Below are positions 1-6,252 of a stretch of DNA of 6,252 nucleotides, one piece after another; the stretch's first letter is position 1; every line of letters begins with the position of its first letter. This DNA comes from Gammaproteobacteria bacterium (GTDB lineage: Bacteria; Pseudomonadota; Gammaproteobacteria; J113), in the NCBI GenBank assembly GCA_003694425.1, contig RFJX01000005.1, forward strand, positions 1-6,252, given 5' to 3'. A program made the translations under genes and the position numbers. The notes beneath the pieces were generated by a model. The model was not told where the DNA came from and made no database searches. It was given only the letters and a program-made list of their open reading frames with translations.

Positions 1-733
1 GCCCCACCTGGGCCTCGTTGCCGATGAAACCGGCATCGACCGCGGCCCTGGTGGCACCCACCGCGGCGCCGAGGCGGTCCGCCAGCTCGTAGACGAGGGC
101 GAACTTCTCCTTGCTGCCGAGCCCGCGGCCGCCGGAGACGACGATTTCGGCGCTTGCCAGATCCGGGCGCTCGCTGACCGCGAGACAGGTCTCCACCACC
201 TTCGACAGACCGGCATCTTCCACTCCGTTCACCTCGACGACGGGGGCCGTCTCGCCTCCTTCCGCGGCGGCGGGTTCGAAGGCGGTGGGGCGCACGGTGA
301 GGACCTGGAGCGGGTCGCTGTTCCGGACCGTGGCGATCACGTTGCCGGCATAGATCGGCCGCCGGTAGGTGTCGGGTGACTCGACGGCGATGATCTCGGA
401 GACCTGCGCGGCGTCCAGCAGTGCCGCGACCCGCGGCATAAGGTTCTTGCCCTCGGTCGTGGCCGGGGCGAGGAGGTGGCTGTAGCCCGGGGCGAGTCGC
501 TGGACCAGCGGGGCGACGTTCTCGGGCAGGTGTCCGGCACAGGCATCGTGATCGCACAGCAGCACCTGACCAATCCCGCCGAGGGCAGAGAGGGACCGGG
601 CGACGCCGGCGCAGTCCTTTCCGGCCACCAGCAGGTCGACGGCGGGCGTTATCTGCCGGGCCGCGGTGATGGCCGAAAGGGTGGCGGGATCGACCCTGTC
701 GTCGTCATGGACGGCTATGACCAGTGCCTTCAT
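1..733 (-). CDS. etfA: Electron transfer flavoprotein subunit alpha, partial (C-terminus beyond left edge)
   Basis: EtfA carries the FAD of the soluble EtfAB heterodimer, which collects electrons from acyl-CoA dehydrogenases and passes them to ETF:quinone oxidoreductase at the membrane. The visible 244 residues (family about 310) start MKALVIAVHDD. Domain I contains an ATTEGKNLMPRVAALL stretch (residues 91-106) and RRPIYAGN (124-131), both typical of EtfA. The FAD-binding domain begins with SERPDLASAEIVVSGGRG (187-204) and GSKEKFALVYELADRLGAAV, then RAAVDAGFIGN. The window ends at AQVG, where the family continues with the FAD-contacting QTGK-type motif, so most of the FAD site is off the edge. 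The ATG at 733-731 lies one base after the etfB stop. A GAGGG (747-743) within the end of etfB sits 9 nt upstream as its ribosome site, so translation is probably coupled to etfB. No frameshift or stop is seen. Confidence 0.95.
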   Translation of the reverse strand, partial: MKALVIAVHDDDRVDPATLSAITAARQITPAVDLLVAGKDCAGVARSLSALGGIGQVLLCDHDACAGHLPENVAPLVQRLAPGYSHLLAPATTEGKNLMPRVAALLDAAQVSEIIAVESPDTYRRPIYAGNVIATVRNSDPLQVLTVRPTAFEPAAAEGGETAPVVEVNGVEDAGLSKVVETCLAVSERPDLASAEIVVSGGRGLGSKEKFALVYELADRLGAAVGATRAAVDAGFIGNEAQVG

Positions 734-734
734 G

Positions 735-1484
735 TCAGATAACCCTCGCTTCGTTGCGCAACCTGTCGACCAGTTCGGTCACATCCTCCACCACCACCCC
801 GGGCTTGCGCGCGGGAGGCTCGGAGACCCGGAGCTGCTCCAGCCGCGGCCTCGGTTCCACGCCGAGCGTGGCGGGATCGAGCACCTCCAGCGGCTTGCGT
901 TTCGCCTTCATGATCTCGGGGAGCTTCGCATAGCGTGGCTCGTTCAGTCGCAGGTCGGTGGTGATGACGGCCGGGAGCCGCAGTTCCACCGTCTGGGTCC
1001 CACCGTCGATCTCCCGGACCACCCGGACCGTCTCTCCCGTCACTTCCACCGCGCAGGCGAAGGTCCCCTGCGGCCAGCCGAGCAGGGCCGCCAGCATCTG
1101 CCCGGTCTGGTTGGCGTCGTCATCGATCGCCTGCTTGCCAAGCAGGATGATCCCGGGTCCGGTCCGTTGCGCCACCGCCTGCAGCAGCCGGGCCGCGTCC
1201 AGTGGTTCCACCGCTTGCCCGACCTCCACCTGGATGCCCCGGTCCGCGCCCATGGCCAGGGCGGTGCGAATGGTCTCCTGACAGGCGGCAGGGCCGATCG
1301 AGACCACGATCACTTCCTCCGCGACGCCCTTTTCCTTCAGGCGCAGGGCCTCCTCCACCGCGATCTCGTCGAAGGGGTTCATCGACATCTTCAGGTGTTC
1401 GATGTCCACATCGCTGCCATCCGCCTTCGGCAGGACCCTTACGTGGTAGTCGACGACCCTTTTCACCGCGACCAGTATCTTCAT
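735..1484 (-). CDS. etfB: Electron transfer flavoprotein subunit beta
   Basis: EtfB is the partner of EtfA; it binds AMP structurally and supplies the loop that docks onto acyl-CoA dehydrogenases. It is complete at 249 residues, the normal family length. Visible marks are the N-terminal [13 protein letters not shown] strand, [18 protein letters not shown] (34-51), and the nucleotide-binding segment [21 protein letters not shown] (116-136). The ETF-beta signature and dehydrogenase recognition loop [17 protein letters not shown] spans 181-197. The start is firmly set by an AAGGAGGT Shine-Dalgarno sequence (1499-1492) 7 nt before the ATG, the strongest in the window. It lies 25 nt after the CoA-transferase stop and 1 nt before etfA. 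Co-transcription with a glutaryl-CoA dehydrogenase suggests this ETF serves that enzyme first, though ETFs are usually promiscuous acceptors. Confidence 0.97.
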   Translation of the reverse strand: MKILVAVKRVVDYHVRVLPKADGSDVDIEHLKMSMNPFDEIAVEEALRLKEKGVAEEVIVVSIGPAACQETIRTALAMGADRGIQVEVGQAVEPLDAARLLQAVAQRTGPGIILLGKQAIDDDANQTGQMLAALLGWPQGTFACAVEVTGETVRVVREIDGGTQTVELRLPAVITTDLRLNEPRYAKLPEIMKAKRKPLEVLDPATLGVEPRPRLEQLRVSEPPARKPGVVVEDVTELVDRLRNEARVI

Positions 1485-1509
1485 CTTCGGGACCTCCTTC
1501 CGTCATGCG

Positions 1510-2790
1510 TCACTGGACGATGCCCTCCCGCCTGAGGGCGGCAATCTGTTCCTGATCCAGCCCGAGCAGCTCCTCCAGCACCTCTGCGCTGTGCTCACCC
1601 AGCAGCGGCGGCGGTCCGACGTCGGCCGGCCCGTGGCGGGTGAAGCGCAGGGGGCTGGCCACCAGTGGAACCCTGCCGGCCACGGGATGGGGCAGTTCCT
1701 GCACCATCCGGCGATGACGCACCTGGGGATCGTCGAAGACCCTGTCGATGGTGTTTATCGGCCCGGCGGGGATGCCGCTCTGTTCCAGAAGTTCCAGCCA
1801 TTCGCCCGCCGTGCGGGTGCGGAACCGCGCCGCCAGCAACGGGATCAGCGTCTCGCGGTTCTCTACCCGGCGGGCATTGGTGGAGAACCGGGGGTCGGCG
1901 GCCAGCTCCGGGACCCCGAGCAGGGCGCAGAGGCGCGAGAACTGTCCGTCATTGCCGACCGCGACGACGAGGGGTTCGTCTCCGGTCTCGAAACTCTGGT
2001 AGGGGACGATGTTGGGATGACCGTTGCCCTGCCGCTGCGGGACCTGTCCGGAGACCAGATAGTTCGCGGCCTGATTCGCCAGTGTCGCCACCTGCACGTC
2101 GAGCAGGGCCAGGTCGATGTATTCGCCCTGGCCGTCCGCCTGTCGCCGGAGCAGGGCGGCGAGGATGGCGATGACCGCGTAGAGCCCGGTGCTGAGGTCG
2201 GTGATCGCGACCCCGACCTTCTGCGGGCCGGCCCCGGGGCGCCCGTCCCGTTCGCCGGTGATGCTCATCAGCCCACCCAGGGCCTGGATCAGGTAGTCGT
2301 AGCCGGGCTGGGAGGCGCGCGGGCCATCCTGCCCGAAGCCGGTGATGGAGCAGTAGACCAGCCCCGGGTTCAGGGCGTGGAGGGAATCATGGTCGAGGCC
2401 GTATCTCTTCAGTCCGCCGGCCTTGAAGTTCTCGATCAGGACGTCGGACTTCGCGGCCAGCCGCCGGATCAGCTCCTGGCCCTCCGGCCGGGTCAGGTCC
2501 ACCGCCAGCGACCGTTTGCCCCGGTTGGCACAGAGGTAGTAGGCCGATTCACCGGTCTCCCCGCCTTGCGGATCGCGCAGCCAGGGAGGGCCCCAGGCGC
2601 GGGTGTCGTCGCCGCTGCCAGGGCGCTCGATCTTGATCACCTCCGCGCCGAGATCGGCCAGGATCTGGCCGGCCCACGGTCCCGCCAGGACCCGGCTCAT
2701 GTCCAGCACCCTGATCCCCTCCAGCACCGCTGGCGTCTCAGCAGGTGAAGGCCTGGATGCCGGTCTGGGCCCGTCCGAGGATGAGCGCAT
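1510..2790 (-). CDS. CaiB/BaiF (family III) CoA-transferase, probably glutarate/dicarboxylate CoA-transferase (GcdG-like)
   Basis: Family III CoA-transferases move CoA between carboxylic acids in the cytoplasm; the members next to gcdH in pseudomonads are linked to activating glutarate. Family marks, numbered from the ATG at 2790: [33 protein letters not shown] (25-57), a [11 protein letters not shown] segment, the [13 protein letters not shown] core (87-99), [12 protein letters not shown] (116-127), [10 protein letters not shown] and [11 protein letters not shown]. The likely catalytic aspartate, which forms the aspartyl-CoA anhydride, is Asp198 in [10 protein letters not shown]. The start is uncertain. 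The ATG at 2790 overlaps gcdH by 53 nt, with only a distant GAGGGG 13 nt upstream. A GTG at 2727, 10 nt after the gcdH stop, would give 405 residues beginning just before GIRVLD; that fits the family better but lacks a clear ribosome site. The first 21 residues are S/P/R-rich and may be untranslated. Substrate is inferred from the neighbours; a succinyl-CoA-dependent reaction is likely but not shown. Confidence 0.9.
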   Translation of the reverse strand: MRSSSDGPRPASRPSPAETPAVLEGIRVLDMSRVLAGPWAGQILADLGAEVIKIERPGSGDDTRAWGPPWLRDPQGGETGESAYYLCANRGKRSLAVDLTRPEGQELIRRLAAKSDVLIENFKAGGLKRYGLDHDSLHALNPGLVYCSITGFGQDGPRASQPGYDYLIQALGGLMSITGERDGRPGAGPQKVGVAITDLSTGLYAVIAILAALLRRQADGQGEYIDLALLDVQVATLANQAANYLVSGQVPQRQGNGHPNIVPYQSFETGDEPLVVAVGNDGQFSRLCALLGVPELAADPRFSTNARRVENRETLIPLLAARFRTRTAGEWLELLEQSGIPAGPINTIDRVFDDPQVRHRRMVQELPHPVAGRVPLVASPLRFTRHGPADVGPPPLLGEHSAEVLEELLGLDQEQIAALRREGIVQ

Positions 2791-3919
2791 GGATGTCGTG
2801 CGTCCCCTCGTAGGTGTTGACCGACTCCAGGTTCAGCACATGGCGGATCACGTGGTATTCGTCGACGATCCCGTTGCCGCCGTGCATGTCCCTGGCGATA
2901 CGGGCGATCTCCAGGGCCTTGCCGCTGTTGTTGCGCTTGAGCAGGGAGATGGCCTCCGGAGCGGCCCGGCCCTCGTCGAACAGCCTGCCGAGGCGCAGGC
3001 AGGCGTGCAGCCCGAGGGTGATCTCGGTCTGCATGTCGGCCAGTTTCTTCTGGATCAGCTGGTTCGCGGCCAGTGGCCTGCCGAACTGCTTGCGGTCCAG
3101 GACATACTGGCGGGCCGCGTGCCAGCAGAACTCGGCCGCCCCCATGGTTCCCCAGGCGATGCCGTAGCGGGCCCGGTTCAGGCAGCCGAAGGGGCCGGAG
3201 AGTCCGGCCGCGCCGGGGAGCAGGTTCTCGTCCGGTACCTCCACGTCGTCCATGACGATCTCTCCGGTGACCGAGGCGCGCAGGGAAAACTTGCCCTCGA
3301 TCTTCGGCGCCGAGAGCCCCTTCATCCCCTTTTCCAGGATGAAGCCGCGGATCACCCCCTCGTCATCCTTCGCCCAGACGATGAAGAGGTCGGCGATGGG
3401 CGAGTTGGTGATCCAGATCTTGCTGCCGTTCAGTCGCCAGCCACCATCCACCTTCCTGGCCCGGCTCTCCATGCCGCCGGGATCGGAGCCATGGTTCGGC
3501 TCGGTCAGGCCGAAGCAGCCGATGAGTTCGCCGCTGGCCAGGCGGGGAAGATACTTCTCCTTCTGCTCTTCGGTGCCGTAGGCATGGATCGGGTACATCA
3601 CCAGGCTGGACTGGACGCTCATCATGGAACGGTAGCCCGAGTCGACCCGCTCGATCTCGCGGGCGATCAGACCGTAGCAGACGTAGCCCATGTTCACGCA
3701 GCCGTAACCGTCGATGGTGACCCCGAGCAGCCCCAGGTCACCCATCTCGCGGAGGATCTCCGGATCGGTGTGCTCGTTGCGGAAGGCCTCGGTGACCCTT
3801 GGCAGCAGACGGTCCTGGGCATATTGCCTGGCGGTCTGGCTCACCATCCGCTCCTCTTCGCTCAGCTCCTGCTCCAGCAGCAGGGGGTCCTGCCAGTCGA
3901 ATCTCGGTTTGCCGTTCAT
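2738..3919 (-). CDS. gcdH: Glutaryl-CoA dehydrogenase (decarboxylating type predicted)
   Basis: This FAD enzyme of the acyl-CoA dehydrogenase superfamily oxidises glutaryl-CoA and decarboxylates the intermediate to crotonyl-CoA, giving electrons to ETF. The product is 393 residues, the usual bacterial length. It reads like known GCDH along its whole length: [17 protein letters not shown] (7-23), [18 protein letters not shown] (91-108), [18 protein letters not shown] (134-151), [16 protein letters not shown] (169-184), [10 protein letters not shown] (210-219), [13 protein letters not shown] (245-257), [26 protein letters not shown] (275-300), and [24 protein letters not shown] near the end. 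Glu371 in TYEGTHD is the catalytic base. Arg97 in SGYRS binds the distal carboxylate. Glu90, Arg97 and Tyr370 match the triad reported for decarboxylating GCDHs. The reading frame is open upstream to 3997, but the ATG at 3919 has a GGAGG and gives the family N-terminus; the extra 26 residues look non-coding. It is the first gene of the operon. Confidence 0.96.
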   Translation of the reverse strand: MNGKPRFDWQDPLLLEQELSEEERMVSQTARQYAQDRLLPRVTEAFRNEHTDPEILREMGDLGLLGVTIDGYGCVNMGYVCYGLIAREIERVDSGYRSMMSVQSSLVMYPIHAYGTEEQKEKYLPRLASGELIGCFGLTEPNHGSDPGGMESRARKVDGGWRLNGSKIWITNSPIADLFIVWAKDDEGVIRGFILEKGMKGLSAPKIEGKFSLRASVTGEIVMDDVEVPDENLLPGAAGLSGPFGCLNRARYGIAWGTMGAAEFCWHAARQYVLDRKQFGRPLAANQLIQKKLADMQTEITLGLHACLRLGRLFDEGRAAPEAISLLKRNNSGKALEIARIARDMHGGNGIVDEYHVIRHVLNLESVNTYEGTHDIHALILGRAQTGIQAFTC

Positions 3920-3930
3920 GATCTCGTCAA

Positions 3931-3935
3931 CCTCC
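3931..3935 (-). promoter_or_regulatory. Ribosome binding site that decides the gcdH start
   Basis: On the minus strand GGAGG (3935-3931) lies 11 nt before the ATG at 3919. This supports the short form of GcdH over the longer in-frame extension, whose added residues (glycine- and arginine-rich, with HGCPRR) do not resemble the family. Confidence 0.7.
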
Positions 3936-3995
3936 GTCTGTCTGCGGGGACACCCGTGGATCGCGGTGTTCCCTCTGGTCTGTCCGCCTCCCGCC

Positions 3996-4025
3996 AATTA
4001 AGGCGCAGAATGATTGATATGTAAA
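3996..4025 (-). promoter_or_regulatory. Candidate promoter of the gcdH operon (activator-dependent type)
   Basis: On the minus strand TTTACA (4025-4020, five of six to the sigma-70 -35 box) is followed after 18 nt by TTAATT (4001-3996, a poor -10 box). Transcription would start near 3989, leaving a leader of about 70 nt before gcdH. A good -35 with a weak -10 is what one expects of a promoter needing a LysR activator. An alternative -10, TATATT at 4030-4025, lacks a partner -35. This is prediction by eye only. Confidence 0.35.
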
Positions 4026-4034
4026 ATATATTTT
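4023..4034. repeat. Perfect 12-bp AT palindrome AAAATATATTTT
   Basis: The bases read the same on both strands and lie between the two arms of the larger inverted repeat. This could be a further protein contact, an easily melted or bent segment, or simply a product of the AT-rich island. The sequence alone cannot separate these. Confidence 0.4.
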
Positions 4035-4063
4035 TGAAATAGATTTGATAAGTTACATATAAT
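4034..4063 (+). promoter_or_regulatory. Promoter of the LysR regulator gene, apparently giving a leaderless mRNA
   Basis: TTGAAA (4034-4039, five of six to the consensus -35) is followed after 18 nt by a perfect -10 TATAAT (4058-4063). The expected start site, about 7 nt downstream, falls at 4070-4071, on the ATG itself. No purine-rich ribosome site precedes the ATG; the upstream bases are TTGACTCC. Both facts point to a leaderless or nearly leaderless transcript. Confidence 0.6.
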
Positions 4064-4070
4064 TGACTCC

Positions 4071-4961
4071 ATGGACCTTCGCAAACTGGAGATCTTCCGC
4101 TCGGTGGCGGAGCACCGCAGCTTCGCCCGGGCGGCGCAATCGCTCTACATCTCCCAGTCGGCGGTCAGCATCGCCGTGCGCAAGCTCGAAGAGGAGCTGG
4201 GTGTGCGGCTGTTCAGCAGGGACCGGCGCTCGGTGCGGCTGACGGCGGAAGGCGAGGTCCTGCTGCGCCACGCCGCGAGACTCCTCGCCCAGGCGCAGCA
4301 GGCGAGGCTCGAACTGCAGGAGATGGTGGAGCTGGTCCGGGGGGAGGTGCGGATCGGCATTCCGGCCATGCTGGCCGCCTACCACTTCCCCCCCCTCCTG
4401 GCCGGATTCCGGGAGCTCCATCCCGGCCTGCGGCTGGTGATCATCGACGAGGGCACGCGCCTGATCCGGCAGCACCTGGAGGAGGGCAGGGTGGACATGG
4501 GCATCGTTTCGCTGGACGAGGAGATGGCGGGGCTCGAGGCCCACCCGTTGCTGGAGGAGGAGATGCTGCTGTGCATCCCGGCCGGGCACCCGCTGGCACG
4601 GAGGAAATGGGTCGGTGCGGATGACCTGGCCGGAGAGCGGCTGATCCTCTACCGGGAGGGGTACTTCCTGCGCGAGATCGTGGATCGCATGTTTGCCGGC
4701 TGCAGGGAGGTGCCCGAGATCGGCTTCGAGACGAACCTCGTCCAGCTGATGAAGGAACTGGTCCTCTCCGGCCAGGGGGTGAGCGTCTGTCTGCGCTGCG
4801 TCCTGCGGGAGGAACGACGGCTCGCCGGGGTGCCCTTCAGGCCGGCGTTCCGGCTCCCCTTCGGCCTTGCCTGGCGCAAGGGCGACTATCTCTCGAGGGC
4901 CAACCGGGCCTTTGCCGACTTCCTCCTGCAGGGGGCTGACCGGCTCCCGGACGAGGGGTGA
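4071..4961 (+). CDS. LysR-family transcriptional regulator (probable regulator of the gcdH operon)
   Basis: The 296-residue protein has normal LysR length. The N-terminal winged helix-turn-helix starts MDLRKLEIFRSVAEHRSFARAA and continues through SLYISQSAVSIAVRKLEEELGVRLFSR (24-50), with RRSVRLTAEGEVLL as the wing. A linker helix of about 30 residues (62-90) is rich in Ala, Gln, Leu and Glu. The effector domain opens at GEVRIGIPAMLAAYHFPPLL and contains EGTRLIRQHLEEGRVDMGIV, which is common in this family, and the later GQGVSVCLRCVLREE segment. It is transcribed away from gcdH across a shared AT-rich region, the classic arrangement of a LysR gene and its target, and a pseudomonad gcdR gene sits beside gcdH in the same way. 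The effector may be glutarate, glutaryl-CoA or a related acid, but this is inference. The start is fixed by the typical N-terminus; there is no Shine-Dalgarno sequence. Confidence 0.93.
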   Translation: MDLRKLEIFRSVAEHRSFARAAQSLYISQSAVSIAVRKLEEELGVRLFSRDRRSVRLTAEGEVLLRHAARLLAQAQQARLELQEMVELVRGEVRIGIPAMLAAYHFPPLLAGFRELHPGLRLVIIDEGTRLIRQHLEEGRVDMGIVSLDEEMAGLEAHPLLEEEMLLCIPAGHPLARRKWVGADDLAGERLILYREGYFLREIVDRMFAGCREVPEIGFETNLVQLMKELVLSGQGVSVCLRCVLREERRLAGVPFRPAFRLPFGLAWRKGDYLSRANRAFADFLLQGADRLPDEG

Positions 4962-4975
4962 GGGCTCCCACCACC

Positions 4976-4997
4976 GTGCCGCAGGCCTGGCGGACAC
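4976..4997. other. Small GC-rich hairpin in the convergent gap
   Basis: GTGCCGC (4976-4982) can pair with GCGGACAC (4990-4997) with one bulged A, around a 7-nt loop. It lies in the 46-bp gap between the ends of lysR and the dehydrogenase gene, where a two-way terminator would be useful. There is no T tract on either side, so it is not a standard intrinsic terminator, and it may be chance in GC-rich DNA. Confidence 0.25.
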
Positions 4998-5007
4998 GCC
5001 CGCTCCC

Positions 5008-6252
5008 TCATGCACCGGACGCCCGGGACCAGGCGGAGAAGCTGCTGCCCTCCCGTGCCAGTCGTTCCAGCAGCGGCGCCGGCCTCCAGTACCGGTCGCC
5101 GTAGCGCTGCCGGTAGCGCTCGATCCCGGCCAGGACCTTCTCCAGGCCCTGCTGATCCGCATGGAACATGGGACCGCCCCGATGCCGGGGAAAGCCGTAG
5201 CCATTGGTGTAGATCACGTCGATGTCCCCGGAACGGATGGCGATACCCTCTTCGAGGATCAGGGCCCCTTCGTTGATCATCGGCAGCAGCAGCCGTTCCA
5301 GGATCTCGCTGTCGTCGATCTCCCGCCGGGGAATCCCAAGGCGTTCCGCCTCCTGCCGGACCAGTTCGGTCACCTCCGGATCGGGCTGCGGCCTGCGCCC
5401 CTGGTAGCGGTAGATGCCGGCGCCGCTCTTCTGCCCGTACCGGCCGGCCTCGCACAGCAGGTCGCAGACCCGGAACCAGGCCGGATCGTCAGGACGCGCG
5501 GGATTGGCCGCGTTGAGACGCTGGAATACATCCAGCCCGGAGAGATCGGTGACGGCATGCGGGCCCATCGCCATGCCCCAGTCGACGGCCACGGCGTCGA
5601 TGCGTTCGGGCGGGACCCCTTCGAGCATCATCAGCTCCGCCTCCCGCAGGTAGGGCAGGAACATCCGGTTGCCGACGAAGCCGTAGCAGACGCCCACCAC
5701 CACACCGGTGTTGCCCAGCCTTCGCGAGAGCTCCAGGCCCGTCTTGAGCACCTCGTCCGAGGTCTGCCCGCCGCGGACGATCTCGAGCAGTCTCATGATG
5801 TTGGCGGGGGCGAAGAAGTGGAGCCCGATCACGCGCTCCGGTCTGGAGGTGAAGCCGGCGATCCGGTTCAGGTCGAGGGAGGAGGTGTTGCTCGCGAGGA
5901 TTGCCTCCGGTTTGCAGATCCGGTCGAGTTCCCGGAATACCTCCTGCTTGATCGACATCTCCTCGAATACCGCCTCGATCACCAGATCGGCATCCGCCAC
6001 CGCCTCATAGCCGCCGGCCCGCCGGATCAGTCCGAGCCGGCGGGCCGCCTCGTCATTCCCGAGCCGGCCCTTCTCCACCGCGGCCCGGTAATCGCCTGCG
6101 ATCGCCTCCAGGGCGCGATCGAGCTGGGCCGGGTCCTTGTCCATCAGGGTCACCGGCAGACCGCCGTTGGCGAACGCCATGGCGATCCCGCGGCCCATGG
6201 TGCCCGCGCCAATCACCGCGGCCCGCGCAACGGGCAGGGCCCTGGCCTCGCC
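5008..6252 (-). CDS. Bifunctional enoyl-CoA hydratase/3-hydroxyacyl-CoA dehydrogenase, C-terminal part (N-terminus beyond right edge)
   Basis: The 414 visible residues are the NAD-dependent 3-hydroxyacyl-CoA dehydrogenase portion, oxidising 3-hydroxyacyl-CoA to 3-ketoacyl-CoA. The frame is open to the window edge, and the residues before the Rossmann motif (GEARALPVARAAVIGAGTMG) resemble the linker after the crotonase domain in about 700-residue fused enzymes. The GTG at 6216 is therefore probably not a true start. Visible parts, numbered from the edge: GAGTMG (15-20), an aspartate at the end of the second strand (LMDKDP) favouring NAD, SNTSS (121-125), HFFAP with catalytic His145 and Glu157 in LLEIVRG, and GFVGNRMF with Asn195. 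The first C-terminal domain contains DLSGLDVFQR; the second contains NEGALILEEGIAIRSGDIDVIYTNGYGFPRHRGGPMFHAD. Two such domains are the mark of the FadJ/peroxisomal-type fusion. Next to gcdH its likely job is crotonyl-CoA to acetoacetyl-CoA; general beta-oxidation is the alternative. It converges on lysR and is not in the gcdH transcript. Confidence 0.92.
   Translation of the reverse strand, partial: GEARALPVARAAVIGAGTMGRGIAMAFANGGLPVTLMDKDPAQLDRALEAIAGDYRAAVEKGRLGNDEAARRLGLIRRAGGYEAVADADLVIEAVFEEMSIKQEVFRELDRICKPEAILASNTSSLDLNRIAGFTSRPERVIGLHFFAPANIMRLLEIVRGGQTSDEVLKTGLELSRRLGNTGVVVGVCYGFVGNRMFLPYLREAELMMLEGVPPERIDAVAVDWGMAMGPHAVTDLSGLDVFQRLNAANPARPDDPAWFRVCDLLCEAGRYGQKSGAGIYRYQGRRPQPDPEVTELVRQEAERLGIPRREIDDSEILERLLLPMINEGALILEEGIAIRSGDIDVIYTNGYGFPRHRGGPMFHADQQGLEKVLAGIERYRQRYGDRYWRPAPLLERLAREGSSFSAWSRASGA

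Larger units (their letters stand above)
4011..4066. promoter_or_regulatory. Inverted repeat, probable LysR operator between divergent genes
   Basis: ATATGTAA at 4017-4024 and TTACATAT at 4053-4060 are perfect 8-base inverted copies. The match extends to 11 of 14 bases over 4011-4024 against 4053-4066. The arm centres are 42 bp apart, four helical turns, so both lie on one DNA face, as suits a LysR tetramer contacting two sites. The right arm covers the predicted lysR -10 box; the left arm covers the predicted gcdH -35. If gcdH transcription starts near 3989, the arms sit around -70 and -28, close to the usual LysR recognition and activation positions. Which protein binds is inferred from position alone. 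Confidence 0.5.

Noticed and set aside
666..1535. A 289-codon plus-strand frame opposite etfB and the start of etfA
   Set aside because: Histidine- and arginine-rich translation without family features. It covers two well-recognised genes on the other strand.
1591..2748. A 385-codon plus-strand frame opposite the CoA-transferase
   Set aside because: Same cause: a mirror of a real gene in GC-rich DNA, with no recognisable domain or ribosome site.
3920..3997. A 26-residue N-terminal extension of GcdH, possibly a targeting peptide
   Set aside because: The family N-terminus begins at the ATG at 3919, which has a ribosome site. The extension would overlap the leader region, and a bacterial enzyme needs no import signal.
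2603..4024. A 473-codon open frame on the plus strand opposite gcdH
   Set aside because: It runs antisense to a certain gene, its translation is low-complexity (A/G/D/L/V-rich) and resembles no family. Long antisense frames are expected where GC-rich third positions remove stop codons.
4962..5007. An intrinsic terminator between lysR and the dehydrogenase gene
   Set aside because: The only hairpin found is short, has a bulge and lacks a T run on either strand, so I list it only as a weak hairpin.
4053..5204. A 383-codon minus-strand frame opposite lysR
   Set aside because: Antisense to a clear LysR protein; the histidine-, proline- and glutamine-rich translation is typical of a shadow frame. 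It also overlaps the end of the dehydrogenase gene in another frame.
1..6252. CRISPR arrays, transposons, phage genes, toxin-antitoxin or defence systems, tRNA or rRNA
   Set aside because: Nothing of the kind was seen on either strand. The window is filled with six metabolic or regulatory genes.

Overview
The window is GC-rich (roughly two-thirds G+C by eye) and densely coded. It carries a glutaryl-CoA degradation locus from what looks like a proteobacterium, most likely gamma or beta. That guess rests on protein style: the acyl-CoA dehydrogenase closely resembles mitochondrial and proteobacterial glutaryl-CoA dehydrogenase, and the LysR / gcdH / CoA-transferase arrangement is familiar from pseudomonads. 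No RNA gene, mobile element, CRISPR array or long repeat is visible. No stretch over 300 bases lacks a gene.

Layout: bases 1-3919 hold four genes on the minus strand, read right to left. They are glutaryl-CoA dehydrogenase (gcdH, 2738-3919), a family III CaiB/BaiF CoA-transferase (1510-2790), and the electron-transfer flavoprotein subunits etfB (735-1484) and etfA (1-733, cut by the left edge). Gaps are -53 (or +10), 25 and 1 nt, which indicates one operon. A 151-bp intergenic region (3920-4070) contains an AT-rich island with divergent promoter signals and an inverted repeat. A LysR-type regulator (4071-4961, plus strand) is transcribed away from the operon. After a 46-bp convergent gap comes the C-terminal part of a fused enoyl-CoA hydratase / 3-hydroxyacyl-CoA dehydrogenase on the minus strand (5008-6252), cut by the right edge.

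How the genes fit together (inference from families and context): the CoA-transferase would activate glutarate (or a related dicarboxylate) to its CoA thioester. GcdH oxidises and decarboxylates glutaryl-CoA to crotonyl-CoA and passes electrons to the EtfAB made from the same operon. The fused hydratase/dehydrogenase would take crotonyl-CoA through 3-hydroxybutyryl-CoA to acetoacetyl-CoA. The LysR protein probably senses a pathway compound and controls the operon and itself. No thiolase or ETF:quinone oxidoreductase is in view. Glutaryl-CoA could come from lysine, tryptophan, glutarate or benzoyl-CoA-type aromatic degradation; the window does not say which.

This is a coherent but largely known type of catabolic locus. 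I found no evidence for a previously undescribed system. The most interesting points are regulatory: an apparently leaderless lysR transcript and an operator-like repeat overlapping its promoter.
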